A stretch of DNA of 64,000 nt from Bacillus sp. OxB-1 (GTDB taxonomy: Bacteria > Bacillota > Bacilli > Bacillales_A > Planococcaceae), in assembly GCF_000829195.1 (NCBI RefSeq), contig NZ_AP013294.1:3483001-3547000 (forward strand). Reading direction: 5' to 3'. Of the stretch, positions 36,753 to 45,535 are shown piece after piece. A program made the translations under genes and the position numbers. The notes below the pieces were generated by a model, which made no database searches, had not been told where the DNA came from, and was given only the letters and a program-made list of their open reading frames with translations. How positions within the stretch are numbered: the stretch's first letter is position 1; each line of letters begins with the position of its first letter.

Positions 36753-37562
36753 TTGAGCAAGGATTTTACAAAAACGGCGCGGGATGAACTTCATTTTTGG
36801 CTGCAAATTTTGGGCGATCACGGACGCTTTATCCATGACTCATTGGCGCCGGGCCAGAAGACTTTTATCGAGCAAGCGGACGCCTTCATCCAACAATTCG
36901 ATTCTTTGCTGGCAGACTCGAAGCGTTCTCTAGATCGGCGTGCTCTTCTACTCCTTCTTCAAAAATCGAAATCTGCCAGTGAAATGATCCGTACTTATAA
37001 ACTTTCAATCATCCGAGAACAACTCGTCGGGAACATTAAAATCTCCCTGACCCCCACTTTTCTAAACCATATGGTCAATGAAGTGGAAGAGGCAATCCGT
37101 TTGTTCTCCTATTTGGAAAAAGAGGAAATGCCGCCACCTGTCCACCCGCTCCACCATGATTTGCTTTGGCTATTGGATGCAGCCGGCCATGCAGGGGCCA
37201 TCAACGATCAGCTGGATCGGGTTGAGAGACCGTTGAAAAAGAAGAGCCACAAATTCATGAAAGATTGGGATGCCTTTTATCTGAAAGCGATTGAATTGAC
37301 CGGATTTTTACGGACGAATGCGACCAAGTTTCCAGCTCTGTCTAAATTTCATAATGATATCCATTTGGAAATGACCATATTCAAAGCTTTCTTGCGGGAG
37401 TTGGAGGAGTTGGGCCTCACCAAAAAGGGGCTTGGTACGTTGACGCCGCTCATGGCTGACCATATGGCGCGGGAAGAATGCTATTATTTGACGAAGCTGG
37501 CGGAAACGGCGGAAGTCCCCTCCCCCGATTGCGATCCGGCGAAACCAAGAACAAATGAATGA
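36753..37562 (+). CDS. DUF2935 helical protein
   Basis: A 269-residue all-helical protein with repeated ARDELHFWLQILGDHGRFIHDSL and MADHMAREECYYLTKLAE segments, the two-repeat DUF2935 arrangement. The E/H-rich helices recall ferritin-like four-helix bundles that bind metal, which is inference. The start is the TTG at 36753, eight bases after GGAGG; the upstream GTG lacks a ribosome site. Confidence 0.75.
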   Translation: MSKDFTKTARDELHFWLQILGDHGRFIHDSLAPGQKTFIEQADAFIQQFDSLLADSKRSLDRRALLLLLQKSKSASEMIRTYKLSIIREQLVGNIKISLTPTFLNHMVNEVEEAIRLFSYLEKEEMPPPVHPLHHDLLWLLDAAGHAGAINDQLDRVERPLKKKSHKFMKDWDAFYLKAIELTGFLRTNATKFPALSKFHNDIHLEMTIFKAFLRELEELGLTKKGLGTLTPLMADHMAREECYYLTKLAETAEVPSPDCDPAKPRTNE

Positions 37563-37563
37563 A

Positions 37564-37604
37564 TGAAAAGCGGATCGCCTTGTTATAGGCCATCCGCTTT
37601 TTGA
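37564..37604. terminator. Terminator between convergent DUF2935 and nadX genes
   Basis: AAAAGCGGAT pairs with ATCCGCTTTTT. Confidence 0.8.
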
Positions 37605-37605
37605 G

Positions 37606-38394
37606 TTATCCTATCTGAATTTCCGAATCCAATGATTGCAACGCGGCTAAAATACTGAGTCCCGTCAATTGGCTCGTTTTCGGATTATGCGTCGATGGGT
37701 GGTTTTCGAGCTGAACCGTTAGTTTTCCGAAATCCCCGATTGCTTGAATCATGTGGATATTATGCTCTGCTTGGGGATCGGCAATGATCCGGACATCAGT
37801 GTCATGAATTCCGACGCCTGCTAAAGCGAGAATGATGGCGACATTGGCATTTTGCGGGAATCGGTGAATCGCCTCTTTGGCCGAGCCTTCAAAAAGGACA
37901 GTCTCTTCGGCGAATGGCTGATCCGATAAAGAGTTTGCCGGTTTCCGGGTTTCCAAGGAGACCCTTCGTAATCCGCCCCCGACTTGCGCTGCCCGTATCG
38001 CATCCAATCCACCGATTGCGCCGGCAGGCAGATATATTTTATGGCCATGCGCTTTGGCATTGGCTTTAAGTTCTTCGTATAATGTAATATCTGCCAACGC
38101 GCCGACGCTGATCAGGAGCAGATCCTTCTCCTGGACGATTTGAGCAGCGTAGGAGCGGACAACTTCAATATTGGCGCATTCGACGACAATATCGACATCC
38201 GACTTCAAAAATGCTTCCACGTCATGGAAAGCGGTGAAGCGATACGTGTTCAGCAGTCTTGGCAAGGTCATCTTCGCCTTTTCCCGTTCATCAAAAACTG
38301 CCGTAATCTGGCAGCCAGGCAACCGCTTCTCTTTATTGATTTTCTGTAAGAGAAAGTTTCCAATGGAACCTGTTCCGATTAAACCGATATTCAT
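37606..38394 (-). CDS. nadX: L-aspartate dehydrogenase
   Basis: A 262-residue NAD(P)-dependent enzyme. The Rossmann motif GLIGTGSIG opens the protein, ECANIEVVRSYA and LPAGAIGGLDAI mark the aspartate dehydrogenase family, and AGVGIHDTDVRIIADP is in the C-terminal catalytic part. It converts aspartate to iminoaspartate, feeding NAD synthesis. No nadA or nadC is adjacent. The ATG at 38394 has AAAGGAA upstream; a long in-frame extension reaches back over the opposite promoter and is not supported. Confidence 0.85.
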   Translation of the reverse strand: MNIGLIGTGSIGNFLLQKINKEKRLPGCQITAVFDEREKAKMTLPRLLNTYRFTAFHDVEAFLKSDVDIVVECANIEVVRSYAAQIVQEKDLLLISVGALADITLYEELKANAKAHGHKIYLPAGAIGGLDAIRAAQVGGGLRRVSLETRKPANSLSDQPFAEETVLFEGSAKEAIHRFPQNANVAIILALAGVGIHDTDVRIIADPQAEHNIHMIQAIGDFGKLTVQLENHPSTHNPKTSQLTGLSILAALQSLDSEIQIG

Positions 38395-38468
38395 GTAAAT
38401 CCATTCCTTTCCCTTTTCATCATAGCGGACATTTCGTGAAAGGACGAACATTTCGACCGGCTGGCGTT

Positions 38469-38495
38469 GTTTGAATGGTTGTCCGGGAAGGGTAT
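38469..38495 (+). promoter_or_regulatory. Sigma-B-type promoter of the general stress gene
   Basis: GTTTGA at 38469-38474 and GGGTAT at 38490-38495 with a 15-base spacer closely match the Bacillus sigma-B consensus GTTTAA and GGGTAT. They lie 34 bases before the start of a YflT-domain gene, a family known to be stress-induced. Confidence 0.7.
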
Positions 38496-38528
38496 GGAAG
38501 TGCAACAAGAATTCAGGAGGCGAAAAAC

Positions 38529-39014
38529 GTGGCGGAGACATCTTTTATCGGTGTGTTTGATAATGAAAATGATTTGATTGCAAAAATTGATGAATTGAAG
38601 CTGAAAGGTTATAGTGACGATAATCTGTATGTCCTGGCGAGGCGCGACACGGATATCACGATGGTGAAAGCTCGGACAGGAGTGGAAATCGAGCGGCCGG
38701 ACGGTGGTTCCTGGTGGGACCGGTTCACTTCGTTGTTTTCGGGAGAGGAACCAGTGCGCGGAGCACTCGGAAATATGGGTCTCGATCCGATTCAGGCGGA
38801 GAATTATTATAAGCTGCTCGAAGGAGGAAGCATGCTGCTGTACGTAGATCAGGGCGAGTATGGTCAACGTATTTCCGGCAATGGCGGCGCAGCCAGTTTA
38901 GATGGCGCAGGGACCGATCCAAATTTGGGAGCTAATCTTCAGCAGCCCGAAAACCAAATCGAATTCCCTACGGAAAACCCATCTGCCGGCATCCCCCCTG
39001 GAAAACGGATCTGA
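38529..39014 (+). CDS. YflT-domain general stress protein
   Basis: A 161-residue protein. Residues 1-110 match the YflT/heat-induced stress domain (FIGVFDNENDLIAKIDELK, YSDDNLYVLARRDTD, GGSMLLYVDQGEY). The tail is a low-complexity Gly/Pro/Asn stretch. The start is GTG at 38529 behind AGGAGG. A sigma-B-like promoter upstream and a terminator downstream make it a single-gene stress unit. The molecular role is unknown. Confidence 0.8.
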   Translation: MAETSFIGVFDNENDLIAKIDELKLKGYSDDNLYVLARRDTDITMVKARTGVEIERPDGGSWWDRFTSLFSGEEPVRGALGNMGLDPIQAENYYKLLEGGSMLLYVDQGEYGQRISGNGGAASLDGAGTDPNLGANLQQPENQIEFPTENPSAGIPPGKRI

Positions 39015-39025
39015 TGGATATGGAC

Positions 39026-39060
39026 AGGCGTTCACGATTGCGGTGAACGCCTTTTATTTT
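39026..39060 (+). terminator. Terminator of the general stress gene
   Basis: GGCGTTCAC pairs with GTGAACGCC, followed by TTTTATTTT. Confidence 0.85.
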
Positions 39061-39192
39061 GGCAGAACGGAAAATACGCGTACCTCCAAACGATCTGCTG
39101 CGAAAAACCTTTTTTCCGCTAGGTTCTAATCGCTCTCTAGCGGGTATATATTGGTATGTCTTCTTTTTTATTCATCGAACGGAGGGGTAATC

Positions 39193-40323
39193 ATGGGAAA
39201 ATATGCAATCGCCCTCTTTACTATCCTGTTAACAGGGCTCATTGGCGTTTCAACTAAAGCGGCAGATCAACCTTTGAAGTTTTTCGTGGACGGCGTTGAA
39301 ATCGAGGGAGCTGAGCAGCCGTTACTCGAAAAAGGCGGACAAGTCCTCCTGCCCGTGCTGCCATTATTCGAAGCGGCTGGATTTCATGTTTCCGAGGGGA
39401 ATCCAGGCGAAGTATTGGTGACCAATTCATTCCTCACAATCGTGTTCAAGACCGGCTCGGGCGCAATTTATGTGAATGGCGAAACTGTAGGAACCGAGTT
39501 TCCTCTCACTCGCCGCAATACGGCACATTACGTATCGAATGAATTTTTATCCACCTTGGAAGGGTTCAACGTTTCATTTTCAAAAGATCGGTCCGCCATT
39601 CACGTGACGACCAACCGATCCCGGAACATCGAGGCTTTTTTGGAACAGATGGCCACCGTGGAATTTACCGGCTATTCGTCCAAAAGCACATTGGACCATC
39701 GAACCGTCTTCTCGTACGATCCGGACACCGTCGAATTCACGCTTGACGCCAATTTGACCGTAAATGAAAAGCCGAGCGCCTTGTCCATGGATACGGTAAT
39801 GGAAACCAAATTGGACGGAAAACCGGTGAAACAGATGTCTGAACTCTATTTTACGAATAAGGGAGTATGGGAGTATAAGGAAGACATCGGGAAATGGGTC
39901 CGGCTGGGAGATGTACCTTCTTTGGCACTTATGGGAACTTACTTGCCCGCCCCCCACCCGCTTGATCATCTGAAAAGAGTTGAAGATAACGACATCTTGC
40001 AACTGTATGATTATGGGGATGTGCTCGTCTTAGTTGAACGGATAAACGAGGAGAATTTGGAAGATGACCTTGTTGCCAGCAGGACGGATCGGTACATGGC
40101 CACGCAATTTGACAAGCGGACGTCCTTGCCGTTTCACGCGCTTACGATAACCGGGACGACGATTGAAACCGACGAGGACTCTGTCTTCATCAAAGAACGG
40201 CTCACCCAAACGTTCCGCCATGATGAAACCGTCAAGCAAGTCCAAGTCCCCGCCAAAGTGGTCCGCGACGCCATCAGCGAGGAAGCCTATTGGAAAGAGA
40301 TCGGCGTGTTTGACGAATTTTAA
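39193..40323 (+). CDS. Secreted protein with copper amine oxidase N-terminal-like domain
   Basis: A 376-residue protein with a Sec signal peptide (about residues 1-23, ending STKA). A domain at about 30-125 matches the copper amine oxidase N-like fold (KFFVDGVEIE, QVLLPVLPLFEAAGF, FVSFSKDRSAIHV type). This module is common in Bacilli cell-surface proteins and is not catalytic. The C-terminal 230 residues are beta-rich and resemble DUF6612-like lipoprotein folds. The ATG at 39193 follows GGAGGGG. The role is unknown. Confidence 0.65.
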   Translation: MGKYAIALFTILLTGLIGVSTKAADQPLKFFVDGVEIEGAEQPLLEKGGQVLLPVLPLFEAAGFHVSEGNPGEVLVTNSFLTIVFKTGSGAIYVNGETVGTEFPLTRRNTAHYVSNEFLSTLEGFNVSFSKDRSAIHVTTNRSRNIEAFLEQMATVEFTGYSSKSTLDHRTVFSYDPDTVEFTLDANLTVNEKPSALSMDTVMETKLDGKPVKQMSELYFTNKGVWEYKEDIGKWVRLGDVPSLALMGTYLPAPHPLDHLKRVEDNDILQLYDYGDVLVLVERINEENLEDDLVASRTDRYMATQFDKRTSLPFHALTITGTTIETDEDSVFIKERLTQTFRHDETVKQVQVPAKVVRDAISEEAYWKEIGVFDEF

Positions 40324-40325
40324 AT

Positions 40326-40364
40326 AAAAACGGAACAGGCCGAGGGTGGCTTGTTCCGTTTTTC
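40326..40364. terminator. Bidirectional terminator
   Basis: AAACGGAACAGGCC pairs with GGCTTGTTCCGTTT, with T and A runs, between convergent genes. Confidence 0.85.
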
Positions 40365-41361
40365 ATTTCCCTTTCTTCAAGAACCTCTGGTAAAGAGGCG
40401 ATAATGCGTTCGGAGTCAGTTCAATATTGTTCTCATGCGCATATTTGACTGCATGTCCGAGGGCGATCGTCATTGCGCCCGCCACGCTGGCCCCGGCTAC
40501 CATGCCTGCCCCAGGGACGACTTTAATGATTTGGCGGAAAACCGTCTTTCCGACATTGCCGACGACCGTGGCGATGATCAATTCCTTCGCGTGGTCTTTG
40601 GAAATCGGCTTGCCGTACAACGCGGAAAGGCGGAGCAGGAGTCCGACTTGCAGCGCGGTCAATGGCACAAAATCGGAGCCGGGCATCGGAAGGGCGCCGA
40701 TTGCGGCCGCTGATCCGCCTGCACCGAGAATCCACTTATTGGCGATAGACGACTTATCCGCCATATTCGCGGCCATCAAAATGTCCTTTTTTTTACCTTC
40801 CAACAATCTTAAAATCTCATTTTGCAACATGCTGATATTCTCGCCTGTACGCGAAGAAATCGGAGTGACGGGGTACTCATAGTTCGTGTGATCTTGAATA
40901 TATTTCACGAGGCTGCCGATATCTTCGGCCGCGTCGATTTTATTCAGCACGAGGATGATGTCTTTGTTCACCTTGGCGATCTTTTTCAACGAAACGAGTT
41001 CTGTATCCGACAATACCGTGCCGGCAGCGTTCAGGAAAAATAAAATCAAATCAGCCTGTTTATAAAACTTCATCGTCTCCGCTGAATGCTCTTTATGGAT
41101 ATCATCCAGTCCCGGTGTATCGACAAAGACGATGTTTTGCTTGTATATGTACTTCTTTACCTCCACCGTCTCACCCGGCTTCGCTCCGACTTCCGCAACG
41201 TCCGCCTCCATCAGCTGGTTCAGCGTCGAAGACTTCCCGGCATTGACATCCCCGATCATGGCGATGAGCACTTCCCTTTCGAGCTGCTCATTGATTTCCG
41301 TCGTCTTTTCATCAAAGAGACGATTGAATTCTTCGTCTGACATGAATCGTTGCTTGTCCAT
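40363..41361 (-). CDS. Era/YcjX-type GTPase with a DUF697-like C-terminal domain
   Basis: A 332-residue GTPase. G1 is GDVNAGKSS, the G3 DTPG is in IVFVDTPGLDD, and G4 is LNKID. The C-terminal 120 residues hold hydrophobic segments (ILGAGGSAAAIGALPMPGSDFVPLTALQ and GAGMVAGASVAGAM) of DUF697 type that probably associate with the membrane. Such proteins are found in stress and envelope contexts. The function is unknown. The ATG follows AGGAGGA. Confidence 0.75.
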   Translation of the reverse strand: MDKQRFMSDEEFNRLFDEKTTEINEQLEREVLIAMIGDVNAGKSSTLNQLMEADVAEVGAKPGETVEVKKYIYKQNIVFVDTPGLDDIHKEHSAETMKFYKQADLILFFLNAAGTVLSDTELVSLKKIAKVNKDIILVLNKIDAAEDIGSLVKYIQDHTNYEYPVTPISSRTGENISMLQNEILRLLEGKKKDILMAANMADKSSIANKWILGAGGSAAAIGALPMPGSDFVPLTALQVGLLLRLSALYGKPISKDHAKELIIATVVGNVGKTVFRQIIKVVPGAGMVAGASVAGAMTIALGHAVKYAHENNIELTPNALSPLYQRFLKKGK

Positions 41362-41558
41362 TGTTCGTCCTCCTTCCTAATTTTCTTACTTCTTAATTCT
41401 ACGAATCACAGATGGAGAAGGTTTCATCGAGGAATCTCTCCCATCTTATCTTCCCTACCTTCGGGCTCATTGAAACCGGATTTGCGAATGTAACCCGCCG
41501 TATCGAAATGCCGTTTCCGGGAATGAATACGATGATTAGTGTTTCAAGGAGGAACATC

Positions 41559-42485
41559 ATGAAACTTAGAATACTCATTTTACTAGGAATGACCAGTTTA
41601 TGGATCGGGTTACAGCCATGGGATCTGCGGGTTCAAACTTCGAGCCCTATAACGACCTCCTTTGATGGCCCATCAACGGCAACGGCAATTGAAGCCTATG
41701 CACAAAAGCATGATATCCCGGCAATCGATGCGACCATCGACAGAGTTTGGAAAGCGATCCCCGGCTATAACGGCCTAGCCGTCGATCAGAAGAAAAGCTT
41801 AAAAAAGATGGGAACTCGTTTCAGTGAACAACAGATCGTCTGGAAAGAAGTATCACCCTCCGTCCATTTAAGCGAACTGCCGCCCTCCCCTATTTACCGC
41901 GGCAATCCGGAAAAGCCGATGATTTCCCTGCTGATTAACGTTGCCTGGGGGAATGAATTCATCGAACCCATCCTCCGGGCATTGGATAAGCACGAAGCGA
42001 AAGCGACGTTCTTTCTGGATGGCAGCTGGACGAAGAAAAATTCCGATTTGGCACGCTTGATTCAGTTACACGGCCATGAAATCGGCAGCCATGCGTACAG
42101 CCATCCTGATTTGGCAAAATCTTCGGAGGCGAAGACGAGAGAGGAATTGCAAAAGACGAACGACGTGATCGAGGAAGTCCTCGGACTGACACCGACCTGG
42201 TTCGCCCCGCCAAGCGGCAGTTTTAATCAACGGACAATTGAAATCGCCCGGGAGCTCGGTATGTATACCATCCTTTGGACAGTGGATACGGTCGATTGGC
42301 GCAATCCCGACACGACGGAAATGGTTAATCGGGTCGTGTCCAAAGTGGAAAACGGCACAATGATTCTTATGCATCCGACCAAGCCGACGTCGGAAGGATT
42401 GGATCGGATGATCGGGGAAATTAAAGAGAAAGGATATGTAGTCGGAACGGTGTCCGAGTTGATGAGTGAAGAGCGTGTTCAGTGA
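41559..42485 (+). CDS. Polysaccharide deacetylase-family protein, YlxY-like
   Basis: A 308-residue protein with an N-terminal membrane anchor or signal (about residues 3-20). The NodB homology domain starts near residue 125. Where active deacetylases have TFDDGP, this protein has INVAWGNEF; the HxxxH zinc motif is kept in GSHAYSHPDL. The HP-T-P metal region LMHPTKPT is also present. Bacillus YlxY shows a similar NVAWG replacement, as I recall. Deacetylase activity is therefore doubtful. The ATG at 41559 follows AAGGAGG. Confidence 0.7.
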   Translation: MKLRILILLGMTSLWIGLQPWDLRVQTSSPITTSFDGPSTATAIEAYAQKHDIPAIDATIDRVWKAIPGYNGLAVDQKKSLKKMGTRFSEQQIVWKEVSPSVHLSELPPSPIYRGNPEKPMISLLINVAWGNEFIEPILRALDKHEAKATFFLDGSWTKKNSDLARLIQLHGHEIGSHAYSHPDLAKSSEAKTREELQKTNDVIEEVLGLTPTWFAPPSGSFNQRTIEIARELGMYTILWTVDTVDWRNPDTTEMVNRVVSKVENGTMILMHPTKPTSEGLDRMIGEIKEKGYVVGTVSELMSEERVQ

Positions 42486-42494
42486 TGTAATTCG

Positions 42495-42613
42495 CCAGAA
42501 AATCCGTACACCTTCGAAGTGAACCGGAACACCTTGCACTGAAATTCAGACAGCTTGCCGGAAAACTGGAACACCCCAAGCAAACCCGTATATCCTAGCG
42601 GAAAACTACATTC
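42495..42613. repeat. Array of about five degenerate 21-bp tandem repeats after the deacetylase gene
   Basis: ACACCTT-like cores occur at 42508, 42529, 42550 (ACAGCTT), 42571 (ACACCCC) and about 42590 (ATATCCT), giving an exact 21-base step for the first four. Each is preceded by GAAAAC or GAACCGG-like sequence. The array begins ten bases after the stop codon. Confidence 0.65.
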
Positions 42614-42748
42614 AAACAGGCAGGCATCCAGTCGGAATGTCCGCCTGTTTCTTCTATTTTTTCAACGAAGGTCGAAACGTTCCATCCGGATTGCCTCCAA
42701 TGATATTCTTTTTGTATAGGAGTGGGGTGTCTCTATGTACTTTTCTAA

Positions 42749-42955
42749 ATGGAATCGGATTATTACGCACTTCGAGGTCAAGCTATCTTGGTCATCGATC
42801 CGGACAAAGCAGAAATCGTCGACCGGATGCAAGGGTTTGGCCGAGTCCGGGACGTATACTCGGACGGCCGTTCACTTTACTTCATTACGAATAATACCGA
42901 CGGCCGCGGCAATCCATCGCAGAGGGATGATCGGTTGATCCGGTTCACTCCATAG
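42749..42955 (+). pseudogene. C-terminal remnant of a PQQ-dependent sugar dehydrogenase
   Basis: A 68-residue frame reads ALRGQAILVID, then GFGRVRDVYSDGRSLYFITNN and DGRGNPSQRDDRLIRF. This is the usual last blade of PQQ-type glucose/sorbosone dehydrogenases (GRIRDV, TNNRDGRG, DDRIIR). The frame opens directly after an in-frame TAA with no ribosome site, and the other 300-odd residues of the family are missing. It is best seen as a decayed 3' fragment. Confidence 0.7.
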
Positions 42956-42969
42956 CCGCAACTTCAAAG

Positions 42970-43092
42970 TTGTTCAGGTTCGCTATGCAATGTATAATAA
43001 AGGAAGACTGCATAGCGTCGGAGAATTTCCATTTCGGTTTTCAATCCTGGAGCAACTGTCGAACCTGACTACGGTGGACGGTTGCTTTTTTT
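42970..43092 (+). ncRNA. Candidate small RNA or leader with promoter, nested inverted repeats and terminator
   Basis: TTGTTC (42970-42975) and TATAAT (42993-42998) are 17 bases apart. An 8-bp pair CAGGTTCG/CGAACCTG (42975-42982, 43060-43067) encloses a perfect 9-bp pair CGCTATGCA/TGCATAGCG (42981-42989, 43009-43017). GCAACTGTC (43052-43060) then pairs with the complement at 43076-43085 before seven Ts. The region lies upstream of the speD promoter. A transcript from this promoter would be about 90 nt; if transcription starts earlier, it would be a riboswitch-like element. No known RNA class was recognised. Confidence 0.45.
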
Positions 43093-43153
43093 GAAGTTTC
43101 GAACCTTGCAGAAAGTTGTCAATTCGCTATATATCCGTGAGGAAAAGTTTTGT

Positions 43154-43182
43154 TCGACATTGTCAAATAAAGCGATTATAAT
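43154..43182 (+). promoter_or_regulatory. Probable sigma-A promoter of the polyamine operon
   Basis: TCGACA at 43154-43159 and TATAAT at 43177-43182 have a 17-base spacer, with the start site expected near 43189, about 50 bases before speD. Confidence 0.65.
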
Positions 43183-43240
43183 TGGGCTTTAGATTCGAAG
43201 TGATAACACTTATCTTCAAGTGAAAGGCGTGAGTGTCGGG

Positions 43241-44056
43241 TTGGAAAATAAGCTGAAATTGTACGGCTTTAACAACCTCACCAAAACACTTAGCTTCAAC
43301 ATCTATGATGTAAGCTATGCAAAAAGTGAGCGGGAGCAGAAGGATTATATTGCCTATATCGATGAGCAATACAACTCTGAACGATTGACGAAAATCCTAT
43401 ATAATGTGACGGAAATTATCGGAGCTCATGTATTGAATGTGAGCAAGCAGGATTATGATCCGCAAGGTGCGAGCGTGACGATCTTGATCACGGAGGAATC
43501 GATTCCGGTCGGACTGATCGACGAATCATGCAACCGCGGGGAAATGAACATTCTGAAAACCCGGGATTCCGTCGTCGGTCATCTCGATAAAAGCCATGTC
43601 ACCGTCCACACGTATCCTGAATATCACCCTGACAATTCGATCGCTACCTTCCGGGTGGATATCGAAGTTTCAACATGCGGTGAAATATCGCCGTTGAGAG
43701 CACTCGATTATCTGATTGGGAGCTTCGATTCGGATATTATCACAACCGATTATCGGGTTCGAGGATTCACAAGGAACGATCAAGGGAAAAAGCTATTTAT
43801 GGATCATAAGATGACATCGATCCAGGATTATATCGATAGCGAAACATTACAGAAATACGATGCAATCGATGTGAATGTGTATCAATCCAACATCTTTCAC
43901 ACCAAGCTGTTGATCAAAGATATCGATCTCCAGAATTACTTGTTCAATACGGACGTCTACGAAATCCCGCCGAAGGAAAGACTCCGCATTACGAATAATT
44001 TACGCAAAGAAATGATTGAGATTTTCAGCGGATCCAATATATATGATGAAAATTGA
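43241..44056 (+). CDS. speD: S-adenosylmethionine decarboxylase proenzyme, E. coli type
   Basis: A 271-residue proenzyme close to E. coli SpeD along its length (LYGFNNLTKTLSF, LDKSHVTVHTYPE, DIEVSTCGEISPL, DYRVRGFTRN, VNVYQSNIFHTK). Autocleavage at Lys-Ser in the LDKSH motif makes the pyruvoyl group. The product, decarboxylated AdoMet, is the aminopropyl donor for SpeE. The TTG at 43241 aligns with the family start (ENKLKLYGF); a GTG at 43220 is the alternative. It is the first of six tightly spaced polyamine genes. Many Bacilli have a short archaeal-type SpeD instead. Confidence 0.93.
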   Translation: MENKLKLYGFNNLTKTLSFNIYDVSYAKSEREQKDYIAYIDEQYNSERLTKILYNVTEIIGAHVLNVSKQDYDPQGASVTILITEESIPVGLIDESCNRGEMNILKTRDSVVGHLDKSHVTVHTYPEYHPDNSIATFRVDIEVSTCGEISPLRALDYLIGSFDSDIITTDYRVRGFTRNDQGKKLFMDHKMTSIQDYIDSETLQKYDAIDVNVYQSNIFHTKLLIKDIDLQNYLFNTDVYEIPPKERLRITNNLRKEMIEIFSGSNIYDEN

Positions 44057-44071
44057 GTAAGGGGTGATACG

Positions 44072-45535
44072 ATGGGAACTCTTACACAACATAGAGCCCC
44101 TATTATGGAAGCCTTGAATGAATACAAAGCAGCGCGGGTCGTCCCGTTCGACGTGCCGGGCCACAAGCGCGGCCGCGGAAATCCTGCCTTGGCCGACTTT
44201 TTGGGCGAAAAAGCATTGTCCTTCGATGTCAACTCGATGAAACCGCTCGACAACTTATGCCATCCCGTGTCGGTCATCCGGGAAGCGGAACAATTGGCTG
44301 CCGAGGCGTTCGGAGCGAAGCATGCGTTCTTCATGGTGAATGGCACGACTTCCGCGGTCCAAGCGATGGTCATGACCGCCTGCAAAGCGGGGGAAAAGAT
44401 CATCATGCCGCGCAATGTCCATCGCAGCGCCATCAATGCTCTTATATTGAGCGGCGCCGTTCCGGTCTACGTTAATCCTGGGGTGAACAGCAAGCTCGGA
44501 ATCCCGCTCGGCATGTCCGTGGATGACGTAAAGCAGGCAATCTTGGAAAACCCGGATGCCAAGGCGATTTTGATCAACAACCCGACCTATTACGGCATCT
44601 GTTCCAATTTACAGGCCATCACCGATTTGGCGCATGAACATGACATGCTTGTGCTTGTCGATGAAGCCCATGGGACCCACTTCTATTTCGGACAGGACCT
44701 CCCTGCTTCCGCGATGTCCGTCGGTGCGGACATGGCGTCCGTTAGCATGCACAAATCAGGGGGTTCATTGACGCAAAGTTCGTTTTTATTAATCAATAAT
44801 GAGGTTGGCGAAGGATACACCCGGCAAATCATCAACTTGACCCAAACGACGAGCGGTTCTTATCTATTGCTCTCCTCCCTCGACATTTCACGGAGGAATC
44901 TGGCGCTTCACGGAAAAGAGACATTCCGCAAAGTGACAGAAATGGCTCAGTATACTCGGGATGAAATCAATAAGATCGACGGCTATTACGCGTTTTCTAA
45001 AGAATTGATCGATGGCGATACGGTGTACGATTACGACGTGACCAAATTATCCGTACATACGATTGACATCGGACTCGCCGGCGTTGAAGTATATGATATT
45101 TTACGCGACGAGTACGATATCCAGATTGAATTCGGGGATCTCGGCAATCTGCTGGCCTATATTTCGGTCGGGGATCGCCAGCTCGACTTGGAACGCCTCG
45201 TAGCCGCCTTGGGTGAAATCAAAAGACGGTACTCGCGGGACAAAAGCAATTTATTCGACCATGAATACATTAAGCCGATCATCGCAGAGACGCCCCAGAC
45301 GGCATTCTACGCACCGAAAAAGACATTGCCGATTGCAGAAAGCGCCGGTCATGTTGCAAGCGAATTCGTCATGGCCTACCCGCCCGGCATCCCGATTCTC
45401 GCTCCCGGCGAACGAATCACCGAAGAAATTGTTGCGTATATCGATTATTGCAAAGAAAAAGGTTGTTTCCTCACCGGTACCGAAGATAGCCGTATCGAAT
45501 TCATCAACGTATTGAAAGAGGAGGTCGAGGCATGA
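44072..45535 (+). CDS. speA: Arginine decarboxylase, Orn/Lys/Arg decarboxylase family
   Basis: A 487-residue PLP enzyme of the fold-type I family. The PFDVPGHKRGRG opening, LVDEAHGTHFYF and the PLP lysine in ASVSMHKSGGSLTQSS are conserved, as is the C-terminal AYPPGIPILAPGERI. Bacillus SpeA of this type decarboxylates arginine to agmatine, which the agmatinase in the same operon would use. This supports arginine over lysine as substrate. The gene starts 15 bases after speD and its TGA overlaps the speE ATG. Confidence 0.9.
   Translation: MGTLTQHRAPIMEALNEYKAARVVPFDVPGHKRGRGNPALADFLGEKALSFDVNSMKPLDNLCHPVSVIREAEQLAAEAFGAKHAFFMVNGTTSAVQAMVMTACKAGEKIIMPRNVHRSAINALILSGAVPVYVNPGVNSKLGIPLGMSVDDVKQAILENPDAKAILINNPTYYGICSNLQAITDLAHEHDMLVLVDEAHGTHFYFGQDLPASAMSVGADMASVSMHKSGGSLTQSSFLLINNEVGEGYTRQIINLTQTTSGSYLLLSSLDISRRNLALHGKETFRKVTEMAQYTRDEINKIDGYYAFSKELIDGDTVYDYDVTKLSVHTIDIGLAGVEVYDILRDEYDIQIEFGDLGNLLAYISVGDRQLDLERLVAALGEIKRRYSRDKSNLFDHEYIKPIIAETPQTAFYAPKKTLPIAESAGHVASEFVMAYPPGIPILAPGERITEEIVAYIDYCKEKGCFLTGTEDSRIEFINVLKEEVEA

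Noticed and set aside
39193..40323. Copper amine oxidase related to the amine dehydrogenase cluster
   Set aside because: Only the non-catalytic N-terminal module is present; there is no topaquinone-forming NYD/E motif or copper site, and it lies 9 kb away.
43052..43092. T-box leader before speD
   Set aside because: The sequence before the T run has a loose GGTGG resemblance, but the AGGGTGGNACCGCG antiterminator motif is absent.
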